The notes under the pieces are model-generated. The model did no database searches. It was given only the letters and a program-made list of their open reading frames with translations, and was not told where the DNA came from. Shown here one piece after another: positions 16,343 to 24,067 of a stretch of DNA of 35,856 nt. The position numbers were made by a program, and so were the translations under genes. Source of the stretch: CAZQQU01 sp964595625 (GTDB lineage Bacteria > Bacteroidota > Bacteroidia > Flavobacteriales > Flavobacteriaceae); assembly GCA_964595625.1 (NCBI GenBank), contig CAZQQU010000015.1:1-35856 (forward strand), given 5' to 3'. Each line of letters opens with the position of its first letter. Within the stretch, counting starts at the first letter, position 1.

Positions 16343-17692
16343 TTATTCAGTTAATAATTTTAATTTTCCTTGTGATTTAATCAGTTGTATTTCAGCTAAT
16401 TTATACTCTAGAATTGCGTTGGAATAATTATTTTTGGCTTCCGCCAAAGCATTTTCCGCGTCAATCAACTCGGTTAGGTTAGCTAATCCCTGTGTATAGT
16501 TATTTTGGGTATTTTCAAAAACCTCTTCGGCCAATTTTACGTTTTCTTGTTGGCTTTCAATAGTTGACAGGCTGTTGTTAATTTGAGCCATAGCCGTTTC
16601 ATAAGCAAAATTTAACGCCAATTCGGTATCTCTTAAATCTTCCTCTACAACATCCAATTCATATTGGGCTTTACGCACTTTAGAACGAGTACCAAATCCG
16701 GTAAAAATCGGGATGCTCAAATTGAGTGACACCTGAGCATAATCTGTCCAAAATACACCGTCTGCCGGTTTAGCATCACTCAGTGGAAAAGTATCACCTA
16801 ATCCTTGGTAACTATAATTACCCGATATCGACAAAGTAGGGTAATATCCTGCTTTAATTGCTTGTTTATTGTAGGTGAGCAACTCTCTTTGCTTATCTAA
16901 AAGCTGATAGGCCGACAACTGTTTGACATCCGGTGCTTCCATCAATACCGGAGTTATTTCTAAAGCCTCTTCTTCAATTAAAATGGGTTCATCAATAGGC
17001 ATACCCATCAAAAACTTAAGCATATTCTCTTGCATCACCACTTGGTTTTCAATTTGTTGTTTGGCAGAAGTTAAATTAACGGCATTCACCTTAATCCGAT
17101 CTAAGTCGATTTTACGAGCCAATCCACTATCAAATAAACCTTGAACAGTTTTTTGTACGGCTAAAGTGTTTTCAAGCGTGGTTTCAATAGTTTGCAATTT
17201 TTGCTTGACAATCAAAGCTTGGTAGTAACTATTGGCAACTGCCTCAATGACTTGCTCTTCGGTAAGTTGTTGATTGACTTGGTAAAATTCGCGGGTAGAA
17301 CGGGCTGCTTTTAAACCGGTAAACACCGAATAATTAAAAACGTTTTGGAAGACAGAAACACCCCCCAAAGCCATCCATTCTTGTCCAAAGGGAACTAAAA
17401 TCATTGTTCCGGGTTGACCAAAAAATTCCCCCGGCAGGGCACTTTCCTGTAAAATTGGGTTGTAAACCAAATTCCCCGACAAACTAATCTGAGGAAGTGC
17501 TTGTGATCGCACCTCTGCAATTTGGTTCTCTGCGTTTTGCGTAGCTAATTTTGCTTTCTTAGCTTCAGCTTTATTTTCTAAAGCATAAGAAATGGCTTGT
17601 TGTAAGGTGAGTTTCTCTTGCGAATAACTTGAAAAACCAACCAACATAATCGCCGCAGCAAAAAATAATTTGATTGATTGACGAATATTCAT
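16343..17692 (-). CDS. TolC-family outer-membrane efflux channel
   Basis: The protein has 449 residues from ATG 17692, which sits at the signal peptide (MNIRQSIKLFFAAAIMLVGF, cleavage near SYSQ). The longer reading from 17722 would overlap the TetR gene and add a non-signal leader. Two OEP repeats are visible: LTLQQAISYALENKAEAKKA at the start of the first, and KAQYELDVVEEDLRDTEL with NNYTQGLANLTELIDAEN in the second. Long coiled-coil helices are typical of the periplasmic tunnel. It provides the outer-membrane exit duct for the pump encoded downstream. Confidence 0.92.
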   Translation of the reverse strand: MNIRQSIKLFFAAAIMLVGFSSYSQEKLTLQQAISYALENKAEAKKAKLATQNAENQIAEVRSQALPQISLSGNLVYNPILQESALPGEFFGQPGTMILVPFGQEWMALGGVSVFQNVFNYSVFTGLKAARSTREFYQVNQQLTEEQVIEAVANSYYQALIVKQKLQTIETTLENTLAVQKTVQGLFDSGLARKIDLDRIKVNAVNLTSAKQQIENQVVMQENMLKFLMGMPIDEPILIEEEALEITPVLMEAPDVKQLSAYQLLDKQRELLTYNKQAIKAGYYPTLSISGNYSYQGLGDTFPLSDAKPADGVFWTDYAQVSLNLSIPIFTGFGTRSKVRKAQYELDVVEEDLRDTELALNFAYETAMAQINNSLSTIESQQENVKLAEEVFENTQNNYTQGLANLTELIDAENALAEAKNNYSNAILEYKLAEIQLIKSQGKLKLLTE

Positions 17693-17708
17693 AGGGTTAT
17701 GTATAGAA

Positions 17709-18314
17709 TTAAAAGTTTTCATTTTTAAAAATTGTCTGTAAAATCACTTGTTTGCGTTCTGAAATAATTTTATCGTATTCTTGGTCAGAAAGCTCCATTC
17801 CTTCTTGAATAAGGGGACGCATCGAAACTGGAAAAGAAAGCATCGAAATAAAATTTAATACAAAATGAACCGGCTCCATTTTCTGTATATTTCCTTTTTC
17901 CATCTCCTCTTCTAACTGCACATAAAAAATATCTAACATTCGTTTTACATGCTTACTGCTTTTAAGTTTACAAGATTCATGCTTGTTCATATGGTTCACC
18001 AAATACATTTCGAGGTAGGGATAATTGGCCGCCATTTCAAAAAACAGATCCATAAACTGCTCTAATTTTTGTCGAACAGTAAGCTCAGATGTTACAATGA
18101 TTTCCTGCTTTTTATCCTGTTCTTGTTTGGCCTCCATAAACACTAAATCAAACAAAGCATCTCGAGATCTAAAATAATAGTTGATTAAAGTCCGATTTAC
18201 ACCGGCTGCATCAGCAATCTCTTGAGTCGTTGCATTGAACTTACCTTCTTTAAAAAATAACTGCTTGGCTGTGTTTACAATGAGCCGAAAAGTATCATCT
18301 TCTTTTGTTGACAT
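17709..18314 (-). CDS. TetR/AcrR-family repressor of the efflux operon
   Basis: The 201-residue regulator has an N-terminal helix-turn-helix (residues about 9-55): AKQLFFKEGKFNATTQEIAD, then AAGVNRTLINYYFRSRDALF, where the recognition helix lies. The C-terminal ligand domain is divergent, as usual for the family. It is the first gene of the operon, 16 bases upstream of the TolC-like gene, and its own 5' region holds a palindrome just after the predicted promoter. Autorepression of the entire tetR-tolC-adaptor-RND operon, relieved by a pump substrate, is the obvious model (inference). Confidence 0.92.
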   Translation of the reverse strand: MSTKEDDTFRLIVNTAKQLFFKEGKFNATTQEIADAAGVNRTLINYYFRSRDALFDLVFMEAKQEQDKKQEIIVTSELTVRQKLEQFMDLFFEMAANYPYLEMYLVNHMNKHESCKLKSSKHVKRMLDIFYVQLEEEMEKGNIQKMEPVHFVLNFISMLSFPVSMRPLIQEGMELSDQEYDKIISERKQVILQTIFKNENF

Positions 18315-18334
18315 TTTAGTTTAACATTGATGTT

Positions 18335-18348
18335 TAACAATATTGTTA
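18335..18348. promoter_or_regulatory. Palindromic operator candidate for the TetR regulator
   Basis: TAACAATATTGTTA is a perfect 14-bp palindrome lying between the predicted -7 element and the tetR start codon, right where a bound repressor would block initiation. A second partial TTAACAT half-site is adjacent at 18321-18327. Confidence 0.65.
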
Positions 18349-18352
18349 GACG

Positions 18353-18382
18353 CAAAAGTAAAACAGATTTATTAATCTACAA
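18353..18382 (-). promoter_or_regulatory. Flavobacterial promoter of the efflux operon
   Basis: On the minus strand TTG (18382-18380) is followed after 19 bases by TACTTTTG (18360-18353). This fits the Bacteroidota consensus TTG-N17..23-TAnnTTTG. Initiation would fall inside the palindrome at 18335-18348. Confidence 0.7.
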
Positions 18383-18486
18383 TCAACAAAAGGTAATTTT
18401 ACTATTATTTAACATTTTGACATTCCTGACCTCAAATGACAATTGTTAATTTTGTTTGTGTATTTTTACTACCTAAAAAGTATCCT

Positions 18487-18966
18487 ATGAAAGGTACATG
18501 GATGGTGTGGGGATTGGCTCTCATGCTTTTATCTTGTGGTCCACGGCCTCAAGAGGAGGCTTCGCCTGCGAAAATTTCACCAAAAGAAACTCAAAAAAAA
18601 CAACTGATGTTTTTGTATTTTGAAGTCACCCAAGGGGAAAACTCACCGCAAATAATATTGACACAAAAACAGCTGGTTTCAGGTTCTATTAAAGAAAATA
18701 CGATAGTCAACCCGTCTCCCAAAGACGGTAGTTATCAAATAGACCTAATCGACCAAACGGGCAAGACCGCCGAGGTTAGAATTGTGGAAGACCCGTTAAA
18801 CCTGGTCTTAGAAAAATACGACTATACCGAAACCAGTACTCATCAAGTGGAGCTCCAAAAGGGTTATTTTAGTGTACGTTACAACCACCGCCCGGAGATA
18901 AGTAGCATTAAAATATACCAATACCAACAAGGCACTCCTATTTTACTATTTACTGAATATTTATAA
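18487..18966 (+). CDS. Small lipoprotein upstream of the M64 peptidase
   Basis: The 159-residue protein starts at ATG 18487, which opens a lipoprotein signal (MKGTWMVWGLALMLLSC, lipobox LLSC, Cys17). An earlier ATG at 18436 would put 17 non-signal residues in front and is rejected. After the cysteine come a Pro/Glu-rich linker (GPRPQEEASPAKISPKETQK) and a beta-rich domain (LMFLYFEVTQ, then QVELQKGYFSVRYNHRPEIS). No family is recognised. The stop is 10 bases before the M64 peptidase start, so the two are co-transcribed and may act together at the cell envelope. Confidence 0.75.
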   Translation: MKGTWMVWGLALMLLSCGPRPQEEASPAKISPKETQKKQLMFLYFEVTQGENSPQIILTQKQLVSGSIKENTIVNPSPKDGSYQIDLIDQTGKTAEVRIVEDPLNLVLEKYDYTETSTHQVELQKGYFSVRYNHRPEISSIKIYQYQQGTPILLFTEYL

Positions 18967-18976
18967 AATTAACTTT

Positions 18977-20347
18977 ATGAAAAAAATTCTACTTCTTACT
19001 TTTCTCTTTCAAGTTTTCCTCTCGTACAGTCAAGAATTTGAGACCGTAACCCTGCTGGATAACGGTCCTTCAGACCGACGAATTAACCTGGTAGTAATGG
19101 GAGATGGATACGATGCTTCCGAACAGAATAAATTTATTTCAGACGCCAACGGCTTAATAGATTATCTATTTACCAAACCCCCTTTCTCTTATTATCAAAA
19201 TTATTTTAATGTCTATGCTATTAAGGTTATTTCGCCCGAATCGGGAGTAAAACACCCTGGAACAGCTACCGATGTAGAGGAACCTGTTTTTCCGATAAGC
19301 GACCCGAATAATTACCTGCTAACTACTTTTGATTATAACGAAATACACCGTTGTATTTACTCTTTAAATACTAATTTAACCACAGCAGTTTTAGCGGCAA
19401 ATGTGCCGTTTTTTGACTCCGCCTTTGTGGTGGTTAACAGTCCGGAATACGGTGGTTGCGCCGGTACCTATTCGTATTTTTCAGCGCACGTTGATGCCAA
19501 TGAAATTTTAGTCCACGAATTGGGACACTCCTTTTCCGGATTGGCTGACGAATACTGGACCTGGCCCGGAGAAGGTCCTAACAAAACCCAAGATAACAAT
19601 CCGGAAACCAACAAATGGAGAAACTGGATTGGAACCAACGGTGTGGGTATTTACCCTTTTACCGAAAATACTGCCTGGTTTAGACCTCACCAATCTTGCT
19701 TGATGCGGTATTTGGGACAACCTTTCTGTATGGTGTGTAGCCATACCACTATCGAACGTATTCATGCACTACAAGGACCTATAGACACCTATACGCCGAC
19801 AGAAACCAATATTTCTCTTGAAGAAGGTTCTATTGATTTTGATGTGAATCTCATTTTACCCGAACCCAATTATTTAGAATTTGAATGGACACTCAACGGT
19901 GAAGTAATCGATAATGAAAATACCACTGTCTCACTGCACTTCGATGATTTAAATCCCGATGGAAATACTTTAAGCTTTACCGTGACCGACGAAACCCCTT
20001 GGGTACGTAGAGACAACCATGCAGCCATCCATTTTGATGTGGTTTCTTGGAACATCAATGGAGCATATAGCACAGAAAACATAGACGTTTATACAGCTAA
20101 CTTCGTGGTATATCCTAATCCTACGGCTGAGGTTATCTATGTAAAAACCCATACCAGCCAAGCGCAAGAGCTTACTTTCGAATTGGTTACTTTACATGGA
20201 CAGATTGTCAAACGTGAAAAAGTACAAAAAGACCACTTAAATGTATTTACTTTTGAAACCGGCAATCTTGCCACACAAACTTATATACTAAATCTCTACA
20301 ACGAACACGGAGGATTTATATATTCCCACAAGTTGATTAAAGAATAA
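18977..20347 (+). CDS. M64-family zinc metallopeptidase secreted by T9SS (type A sorting domain)
   Basis: The protein has 456 residues with signal peptide MKKILLLTFLFQVFLSYSQ. The peptidase M64 domain (about residues 20-265) has the N-terminal block INLVVMGDGYDASEQNKF and the zinc motif ILVHELGHSFSGLADEYW (H180, E181, H184, then D191-E192). It also has cysteines (GGCAGTYSY, CMVCSHTTIE) typical of the family. A beta-sandwich of about 100 residues follows. The last 75 residues are a type A T9SS sorting domain (VVYPNPTAEVIYVKT to LIKE). The M64 family includes an IgA protease from Clostridium ramosum, but environmental members are generally of unknown substrate. The product should be exported and either released or anchored on the cell surface. 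Confidence 0.9.
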   Translation: MKKILLLTFLFQVFLSYSQEFETVTLLDNGPSDRRINLVVMGDGYDASEQNKFISDANGLIDYLFTKPPFSYYQNYFNVYAIKVISPESGVKHPGTATDVEEPVFPISDPNNYLLTTFDYNEIHRCIYSLNTNLTTAVLAANVPFFDSAFVVVNSPEYGGCAGTYSYFSAHVDANEILVHELGHSFSGLADEYWTWPGEGPNKTQDNNPETNKWRNWIGTNGVGIYPFTENTAWFRPHQSCLMRYLGQPFCMVCSHTTIERIHALQGPIDTYTPTETNISLEEGSIDFDVNLILPEPNYLEFEWTLNGEVIDNENTTVSLHFDDLNPDGNTLSFTVTDETPWVRRDNHAAIHFDVVSWNINGAYSTENIDVYTANFVVYPNPTAEVIYVKTHTSQAQELTFELVTLHGQIVKREKVQKDHLNVFTFETGNLATQTYILNLYNEHGGFIYSHKLIKE

Positions 20348-20360
20348 TGGTATTGAAATC

Positions 20361-20398
20361 AAAAAAAAGTAGCCTGAAATTTCAGGCTACTTTTTTTT
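20361..20398. terminator. Bidirectional terminator between convergent genes
   Basis: This is a perfect 38-base palindrome: eight A, then GTAGCCTGAAA, TTTCAGGCTAC and eight T. It lies 13 bases after the M64 stop and 17 bases from the DUF4252 stop and works in both directions. Confidence 0.92.
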
Positions 20399-20415
20399 AA
20401 GAGATTTCTATACGC

Positions 20416-20952
20416 TTATTGAAAGTTCTCTGCCATTTCCTCAAATACTGAAATATCGATATTTTGTGAATCCATTTCCATGACCAACTGCAAAATTGCT
20501 GATGGATTCATATTGTTCCCTAATACCCGAACCAAACCCAATCCATTTTCATCACTCGAACCAAACACGACCACTTCATCAATAGCTTCTTCTTGACCCG
20601 TATAATACATGGCAAAGCCTTGTTTTTTAGAGCCGTATTTGACTAAGTTTTTGTATTCCTCTTGTTTTAAAATGGTTTCAATAGTTGCCTTTTCGGCATT
20701 CCATTTCTCGGTAGTGGTTTTTTCTTTTTGCAAGGCCAAAAAATTAATTTTCTTAACCGATTTCAAGGTTTTCTGATTTTCTTCCGAAAGTAAATTGGTA
20801 TTTTCTATTAAAGTACCCGGTGCAAAATCCAGCGATACAAAATCTTTATCGTCTAATTTGTCTACAAAATAACGCTGTAAACTGGCTTCATTACTACAAG
20901 CCGAAGTGAGTACTAGACAGGCGGTCCAAAATAATAAACTGACTCTTTTCAT
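20416..20952 (-). CDS. DUF4252 lipoprotein
   Basis: The 178-residue protein has a lipoprotein signal (MKRVSLLFWTACLVLTSAC, Cys19). The mature part follows the DUF4252 pattern: YFVDKLDDKDFVSLDFAPG, then YKNLVKYGSKKQGFAMYYTG and VVVFGSSDENGLGLVRVLG. The family is known from Bacteroidota sigma/anti-sigma clusters and has no established function. It starts one base after the stop of the paralogous gene upstream, so the two are tightly coupled. Confidence 0.82.
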   Translation of the reverse strand: MKRVSLLFWTACLVLTSACSNEASLQRYFVDKLDDKDFVSLDFAPGTLIENTNLLSEENQKTLKSVKKINFLALQKEKTTTEKWNAEKATIETILKQEEYKNLVKYGSKKQGFAMYYTGQEEAIDEVVVFGSSDENGLGLVRVLGNNMNPSAILQLVMEMDSQNIDISVFEEMAENFQ

Positions 20953-20953
20953 A

Positions 20954-21490
20954 TCAATTTTTCTTTTTAATGTCTTTTAAATTCTCACTTCCGGGTACAT
21001 TGAGGTCAGCAGTAAGTTTTGACACCTGTCTCAAGTCGATGTTACCCGTAATACTCATGACTACCGCTTTGCTATCCGGGCTATTTGCATCTTCTAAAAA
21101 CATAAACAATTCTTTGACAAAATTCTCACTTTTCCCTTCTTGTACATAGAAACGGATTACTTGTCCGTCTTCATTGATGCGCATCAGTTCAGCTAAATTA
21201 TTGCCGGAGGTCAAATAACCTTCTACGCTTTTTTTCATCTCAGATGCTACTTGCGCATTGCCGGTGGTAAAGATTTTTATATTGTCTAAATTTTCTACTA
21301 ATTGTAAGTATTCTTTAGCATCGGGATCATTAGAACTCAAGTCGATTTTGCTCATCAACTTAAACATGTTCTTGGTAACTATCAAAGAGGTAACCTCACT
21401 GTTTTCTTCAAATTTATCAAACACACTTTGGCTGAAACCAGACCAACTCAGTCCGAGAATCATACACACGGTAAAAATTATTGTTTTCAT
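20954..21490 (-). CDS. DUF4252 exported protein
   Basis: The 178-residue protein has a type I signal peptide (MKTIIFTVCMILGLSWSGFS, cleavage near FSQ). Its DUF4252 region contains FDKFEENSEVTSLIVTKNMF, MKKSVEGYLTSGNNLAELMR and VVMSITGNIDLRQVSKL. It is a paralogue of the downstream lipoprotein, one soluble and one lipid-anchored. It lies 40 bases downstream of the anti-sigma gene in the same orientation. The pairing suggests both are part of the ECF regulon (inference). Confidence 0.82.
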   Translation of the reverse strand: MKTIIFTVCMILGLSWSGFSQSVFDKFEENSEVTSLIVTKNMFKLMSKIDLSSNDPDAKEYLQLVENLDNIKIFTTGNAQVASEMKKSVEGYLTSGNNLAELMRINEDGQVIRFYVQEGKSENFVKELFMFLEDANSPDSKAVVMSITGNIDLRQVSKLTADLNVPGSENLKDIKKKN

Positions 21491-21530
21491 AGTATTGATT
21501 TTAAATTATTTTTGATTTATAAAAAGTACT

Positions 21531-21971
21531 TTATTCGGTTTTAAAAACTTTTTCTGCATTTTCAGAAAAATGACTAATATGACTTAAATGCCCATTACTT
21601 TTATTGAGATTGGACGATAAAAACTGCAAAGCATCTTTAGTTTGCCAATAGGCTTGTAAAGCCTCTTCTTGTTCAGAAACAGACATACGATTTTGGTTGT
21701 AAAAATATCCTAACCCCAACGCCAGCACCAAACTGGCCGCTACGGCATACCAATAGGTATGGATGGGTTTGCGAGTACTTTTAAAGACCGGTTGTTGCGA
21801 GGAGGTTTCCGATTTCGCTTCCGCGAAATAAACAAACATTTGCTTATATATTTGTAAATGTTCAGGTACCTCTTCTTGGAGAAAATACGATCGTAGCGCC
21901 TCCTCTTGTGCTTCCGTAGCTGTGCCTTCAAAATAGGCCTCTATCCATGCTTCAATCTTTGACAATTCCAT
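21531..21971 (-). CDS. Putative single-span anti-sigma factor
   Basis: The 146-residue protein has an acidic helical cytoplasmic N-terminus (about residues 1-70, MELSKIEAWIEAYFEGTATE), one transmembrane helix (about 73-92, YWYAVAASLVLALGLGYFY) and a short periplasmic tail. It lacks the HxxxCxxC zinc motif of ZAS anti-sigma factors. The assignment rests on this topology and on its start lying 20 bases inside the ECF sigma gene's 3' end, the standard sigma/anti-sigma arrangement in Bacteroidota. It would hold the sigma factor at the membrane until released by an envelope signal. Confidence 0.75.
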   Translation of the reverse strand: MELSKIEAWIEAYFEGTATEAQEEALRSYFLQEEVPEHLQIYKQMFVYFAEAKSETSSQQPVFKSTRKPIHTYWYAVAASLVLALGLGYFYNQNRMSVSEQEEALQAYWQTKDALQFLSSNLNKSNGHLSHISHFSENAEKVFKTE

Positions 21972-22464
21972 AATTTTCTTTTTTAATTAAACGTTCACGT
22001 ATAGCCTTCCGAGCTCTCGACAAAGTAACCCGAACGGCCGTTTCATTCATTTCCATGATTTGAGCAACCTCCTCATATTCATATCCTTCTACATCTCTGA
22101 GCTGCATCACCATGCGTTGTTTTTCCGGCAATACTTGCATGAACTCAAAAACCATACCCGTAAAATCCCGGTTCTCCATTTGCTTCTCCTCATTCCGAGA
22201 AACCGGATGATGAGTAGACACCAATTGTACCTGCGAAGATTGCTTGGATTTTAATCGGTCCAGACAATAATTTTTGGTAACCGTCATAGCAAATGCTTCA
22301 GGTTTATCTAGCTGAGACAATTTATTTGATTGCTTCCACAACTTTATAAACACTTCCTGAACCGCATCTTCAGCTTCATCATGGGAGATCAGTAGGCGTT
22401 TTGCAAAACGGTATATTTTGTCCTTCACGGGTAACATCAGTTTTACAAATTCTTGTTGTTGCAT
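21952..22464 (-). CDS. ECF-family RNA polymerase sigma factor
   Basis: The product is a 170-residue sigma-70 factor of the ECF group. Region 2 is present (FAKRLLISHDEAEDAVQEVF, then IKLWKQ and KPEAFAMTVTKNYCLDRLKS). Region 4 is also present (LPEKQRMVMQLRDVEGYEYE, then EVAQIMEMNETAVRVTLSRA). There is no region 1 or 3. ATG 22464 is chosen: the alternative GTG at 22488 falls within or upstream of the predicted -10 box at 22489-22492 and would not be transcribed. The 3' end overlaps the anti-sigma start by 20 bases. It probably activates its own operon. Confidence 0.9.
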   Translation of the reverse strand: MQQQEFVKLMLPVKDKIYRFAKRLLISHDEAEDAVQEVFIKLWKQSNKLSQLDKPEAFAMTVTKNYCLDRLKSKQSSQVQLVSTHHPVSRNEEKQMENRDFTGMVFEFMQVLPEKQRMVMQLRDVEGYEYEEVAQIMEMNETAVRVTLSRARKAIRERLIKKENYGIVKD

Positions 22465-22488
22465 GCGTTGGGGCCTTTTAAAATACAC

Positions 22489-22514
22489 GACGATTATCTG
22501 CCAAATTTGTTACA
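22489..22514 (-). promoter_or_regulatory. ECF-type promoter, probably autoregulatory
   Basis: On the minus strand TGTAAC (22514-22509) is followed after 16 bases by CGTC (22492-22489), the classical ECF -35 (AAC core) and -10 (CGTC) layout. It would start transcription about 15-20 bases before ATG 22464. Confidence 0.6.
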
Positions 22515-22539
22515 ATTTACAATTTTGTCCGTATTTTAG
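22507..22539 (+). promoter_or_regulatory. Possible housekeeping promoter of the S41 peptidase gene
   Basis: TTG (22507-22509), 22 bases, then TATTTTAG (22532-22539), one mismatch from the TAnnTTTG consensus, with the start codon 26 bases later. Its -33 element overlaps the -35 of the divergent ECF promoter. Confidence 0.35.
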
Positions 22540-22564
22540 TACTTCATTTAATGAATGATTCCGT

Positions 22565-23989
22565 ATGAAAAAAATAAAATACTTGTTCTTTACGCTCCTA
22601 CTAGCTGCTTTTGCCACAGCTTGTTTTGAGGATATGGACGACCACATTCAACTTTCTTCGTCTTTGGAGATTAAAAACTTTGTGTATCAAGCGATGAATA
22701 TTTGGTATCTCTATAAACCCGAGGTACCCGATTTAGCCGATAGCCGGTTCAATTCCACGGCCGAATTAAACCAATTTCTGAACAGTTTTAGTTCTCCCGA
22801 AAGTTTGTTTTATGACGGCCTATTAGCAACAGATTCTGACCGATTTAGTTATATCACCAACGATTATCGAGTATTGGAAGCGCAACTAGACGGGGTTACC
22901 CTTCACCATGGTATGGAATACGGTTTGGTGTATTATCCGGGTAGTAACACCCAGGTGTTTGGTTATGTTAGATATGTGCTACCCAATAGCGATGCGGCTG
23001 CCAAAGGTGTTAGTCGAGGTATGATTTTTAACTCGCTCAATGGAAATCAGCTGACTGTTGATAATTATACCCAATTACAAACCTTAACCGAATACCAGAT
23101 TGGCTGGGCTCAATTTGATGGAACCAATGTCACTCCTACCGGAGAAACTACCCAATTAGTAAAAAGTCAAATGACTGAAAACCCCGTGTTCATATCTACT
23201 GTCTTGGAAGTAGAAAGTCAAAAAATTGGGTACTTGATGTATAACAGTTTTACTGCAGATTTTGACAACCAACTTAATGCGGCATTTGGAGAACTGAAAA
23301 GTCAAAATATTACCGATTTAGTTTTAGATCTTCGTTACAACGGAGGTGGTTCTGTACGTACGGCAACCTATTTAGCCGGTATGATAACCGGCCAATTTAC
23401 AGGCGATGTATTTTACACAGAACAATGGAATCCCGATATGCAACACTATTTTGAATTAAACGATCCCCAACGATTGATCGGAAAATTTGTTAATTCAATG
23501 AATAATGGAGTCGCTTTAAACAGCTTGCATTTTAACCGTGTTATCATTCTCACTTCGGCCAATACAGCCTCAGCAAGTGAATTAGTAATCAATGGATTAA
23601 ATCCCTATATCGATGTGGTGCAAATAGGCGGTACGACCACCGGTAAATTCCAAGCTTCTACTCTATTGTATGACGGACCTCCACCCAACTTTAGAAGATC
23701 AGAAGCCAATCCGGGTCATCATTATGCTATACTGCCTCTAATTTTTACTACGGCCAATGCCAACGGAGAAACCGGATTTATCAACGGATTAACTCCAGAT
23801 ATTGAAATCTATGAAGACTACAGCCAGCTCGGTGCATTGGGAAGTCTTGACGAACCGCTGCTCCAAACAGCTGTCGATTATATTTTAGGAAATCCACGTC
23901 AGTCACACCATACCGTACCCATGGAAGAAATATCAAACAGCAAAGCACACCTTCCTATTTACCATCGTATGTTTGTGGAATACCCATAA
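22565..23989 (+). CDS. S41-family (C-terminal processing) serine peptidase, lipoprotein
   Basis: The protein has 474 residues. The lipoprotein signal MKKIKYLFFTLLLAAFATAC (Cys20) is followed by acidic residues (FEDMDD), suggesting surface display. An N-terminal helical region (about 30-115) leads into a PDZ-like segment (about 120-200; VLPNSDAAAKGVSRGMIFNS). The S41 domain follows (about 215-420) with LVLDLRYNGGGSV. The catalytic serine is S336 in SANTASASELV and the lysine is K361 in GTTTGKFQAS. The 25-residue Ser-Lys spacing equals that of known CTP peptidases. It cleaves unfolded or envelope proteins; the substrate is unknown. It is divergent from the ECF sigma operon. Confidence 0.88.
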   Translation: MKKIKYLFFTLLLAAFATACFEDMDDHIQLSSSLEIKNFVYQAMNIWYLYKPEVPDLADSRFNSTAELNQFLNSFSSPESLFYDGLLATDSDRFSYITNDYRVLEAQLDGVTLHHGMEYGLVYYPGSNTQVFGYVRYVLPNSDAAAKGVSRGMIFNSLNGNQLTVDNYTQLQTLTEYQIGWAQFDGTNVTPTGETTQLVKSQMTENPVFISTVLEVESQKIGYLMYNSFTADFDNQLNAAFGELKSQNITDLVLDLRYNGGGSVRTATYLAGMITGQFTGDVFYTEQWNPDMQHYFELNDPQRLIGKFVNSMNNGVALNSLHFNRVIILTSANTASASELVINGLNPYIDVVQIGGTTTGKFQASTLLYDGPPPNFRRSEANPGHHYAILPLIFTTANANGETGFINGLTPDIEIYEDYSQLGALGSLDEPLLQTAVDYILGNPRQSHHTVPMEEISNSKAHLPIYHRMFVEYP

Positions 23990-24013
23990 TGAAAAATTAA
24001 TATAAGCACTCGC

Positions 24014-24057
24014 GCAAAAAAACCGAGTACTAAAAAATACTCGGTTTTTATTTTTTT
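24014..24057. terminator. Bidirectional terminator between S41 peptidase and btuG-like gene
   Basis: The stem AAAAACCGAGTA (about 24018-24029) pairs with TACTCGGTTTTT (24038-24049), flanked by A and T runs on either side. It serves both convergent genes. Confidence 0.85.
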
Positions 24058-24067
24058 CAAGAAATTG

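Noticed and set aside
18417..18454. TTGACA and TAATTTTG as a promoter for the lipoprotein gene at 18487
   Set aside because: The spacing (27 bases between TTG and TAATTTTG) is outside the 17-23 range of the flavobacterial consensus, so no promoter was called.
22465..22488. GTG start 8 codons upstream of the ECF sigma factor
   Set aside because: It falls at the -10 box of the predicted ECF promoter, so it would not be on the transcript. ATG 22464 fits family length.
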